A stretch of DNA of 64,000 bases from NCBI RefSeq assembly GCF_014230145.1, contig NZ_JACHVC010000013.1, positions 310,001 through 374,000 on the forward strand, given 5' to 3'. A model generated the notes under the pieces. That model saw nothing but the letters and a program-made list of their open reading frames with translations. It did no database searches and was not told the DNA's origin. Every line of letters begins with the position of its first letter. The first letter of the stretch is position 1. The DNA is from Pelagicoccus albus (GTDB taxonomy: Bacteria > Verrucomicrobiota > Verrucomicrobiia > Opitutales > Opitutaceae). The position numbers and the translations under genes were made by a program. This document shows positions 63,619 through 64,000 of the stretch, one piece after another.

Positions 63619-64000
63619 ATGCGTGTATCCAGACTGCTCGGTTTGCGCAAAGATCGGCTCAGCTCTTTCTTTCGCATATTCATTCGACTTTCCGTTGTTA
63701 TCTCGGGGCTTTGCATCGTTATCTACTTCTCGCCGCTGAAACCGCGTATCCAAGTTAGATACTACGAGATCCAAGGGCAAGTAGCCTACAAGATGGGGAA
63801 TCTGGGCTTGGCCGAAGAACAATACAAAAAAGCTCTAGAAATAGAACCGCAAAGTAAGACGTCCCTTCTTGGCTTAGGACAAATCGCTCGGCACAGACGA
63901 CAGTACGAACTTGCGATTGAACGATACCAGAGGGCGAGTCTCGTTGAACCAAATAACGGATACACCAGAGCAAAACTCGGAGTTATCTTGATGATCAAAG
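63619..64000 (+). CDS. TPR-repeat protein, 5' part (continues beyond window)
   Basis: Opens with the ATG at 63619 and runs off the window, at least 127 codons. Residues about 15-42 hold one hydrophobic segment (membrane anchor), followed by TPR-like helices: QGQVAYKMGNLGLAEEQYKKALEIEPQ, then LLGLGQIARHRRQYELAIERYQRASLVEPNN. The A/G/Y/A and P spacing is typical of TPR. It could be a periplasmic or membrane-anchored assembly or secretion factor. Confidence 0.8.
   Translation, partial: MRVSRLLGLRKDRLSSFFRIFIRLSVVISGLCIVIYFSPLKPRIQVRYYEIQGQVAYKMGNLGLAEEQYKKALEIEPQSKTSLLGLGQIARHRRQYELAIERYQRASLVEPNNGYTRAKLGVILMIK

Noticed and set aside
1-64000. CRISPR arrays, IS elements, tRNA and rRNA genes
   Set aside because: No regularly spaced repeats, no transposase-like frame, no inverted-repeat-bounded element and no convincing tRNA T-loop or rRNA segment was seen on either strand by eye.

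Overview
The window looks like a chromosomal segment of a free-living, probably marine, Gram-negative bacterium. The gene set (animal-type UDP-glucose dehydrogenase, topoisomerase with a Lys/Ala tail, SufBCD-SufT, LptF/G-type permease, TonB-dependent B12 receptor, GH51/GH43/GH115 glycosidases, two rhomboids, Verrucomicrobia-like small proteins) suggests Verrucomicrobiota, class Opitutae, possibly near Pelagicoccus. That placement is inferred from memory of protein styles, not from a search. I saw no rRNA, tRNA, IS element, prophage or CRISPR array. Coding density is high and strand switches are marked by clear Rho-independent terminators.

Layout. 1-9.7 kb holds housekeeping genes: the 3' half of a TopB-like topoisomerase, ugd, an M14 metallohydrolase, an ECF sigma factor translationally coupled to a small secreted protein, an LptF/LptG permease, rlmN, metF, and a SUI1/YciH pair. 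9.9-16.5 kb is the 2-oxoglutarate dehydrogenase cluster sucA-sucB-(SRPBCC)-lpd-MOSC. 16.5-19.5 kb is an NCS2-type permease plus a cytochrome P450, divergent from a Fur-family regulator. Three evenly spaced 15-bp operators lie between them. 19.7-25.3 kb is fur-sufC-sufB-sufD-sufT-clpP. 25.4-29.4 kb, mostly on the minus strand, holds an amidase, infC, an IscA-type carrier, pdxA and a Nudix hydrolase. 30-32.2 kb is a three-domain OvoA (ovothiol synthesis).

32.3-37.7 kb is a sugar module: SGLT-type symporter and aldose 1-epimerase, divergent from a secreted GH51 arabinofuranosidase. It is followed by a PhoX-like protein, a di-haem protein, two rhomboids, a thioesterase and a cold-shock protein. 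44.4-47.5 kb is nrdD-nrdG (anaerobic ribonucleotide reductase), preceded by two NrdR boxes 31 bp apart.

47.6-57.1 kb is a large corrinoid uptake and salvage operon on the minus strand: [cobalamin riboswitch]-btuB-btuF-btuC-btuD-cbiZ-pduO-DUF71-cobQ. cbiB lies just upstream of the riboswitch. TonB-dependent uptake, inner-membrane transport, adenosylation and remodelling through adenosylcobyric acid are thus gathered in one regulated unit. Two of its proteins, the ATPase and CbiZ, carry long unassigned C-terminal extensions. 58.1-62.8 kb is a divergent GH43/GH115 glucuronoxylan pair, followed by a GNAT acetyltransferase and the start of a TPR protein.

The most interesting observations are the three-site Fur-family operator array at 29-bp spacing, the P450 lacking the acid/alcohol pair in its I-helix, the B12 operon with domain-extended CbiZ and BtuD, a tandem operator before the arabinofuranosidase, and a rhomboid whose first transmembrane helix is encoded upstream of any canonical start codon.
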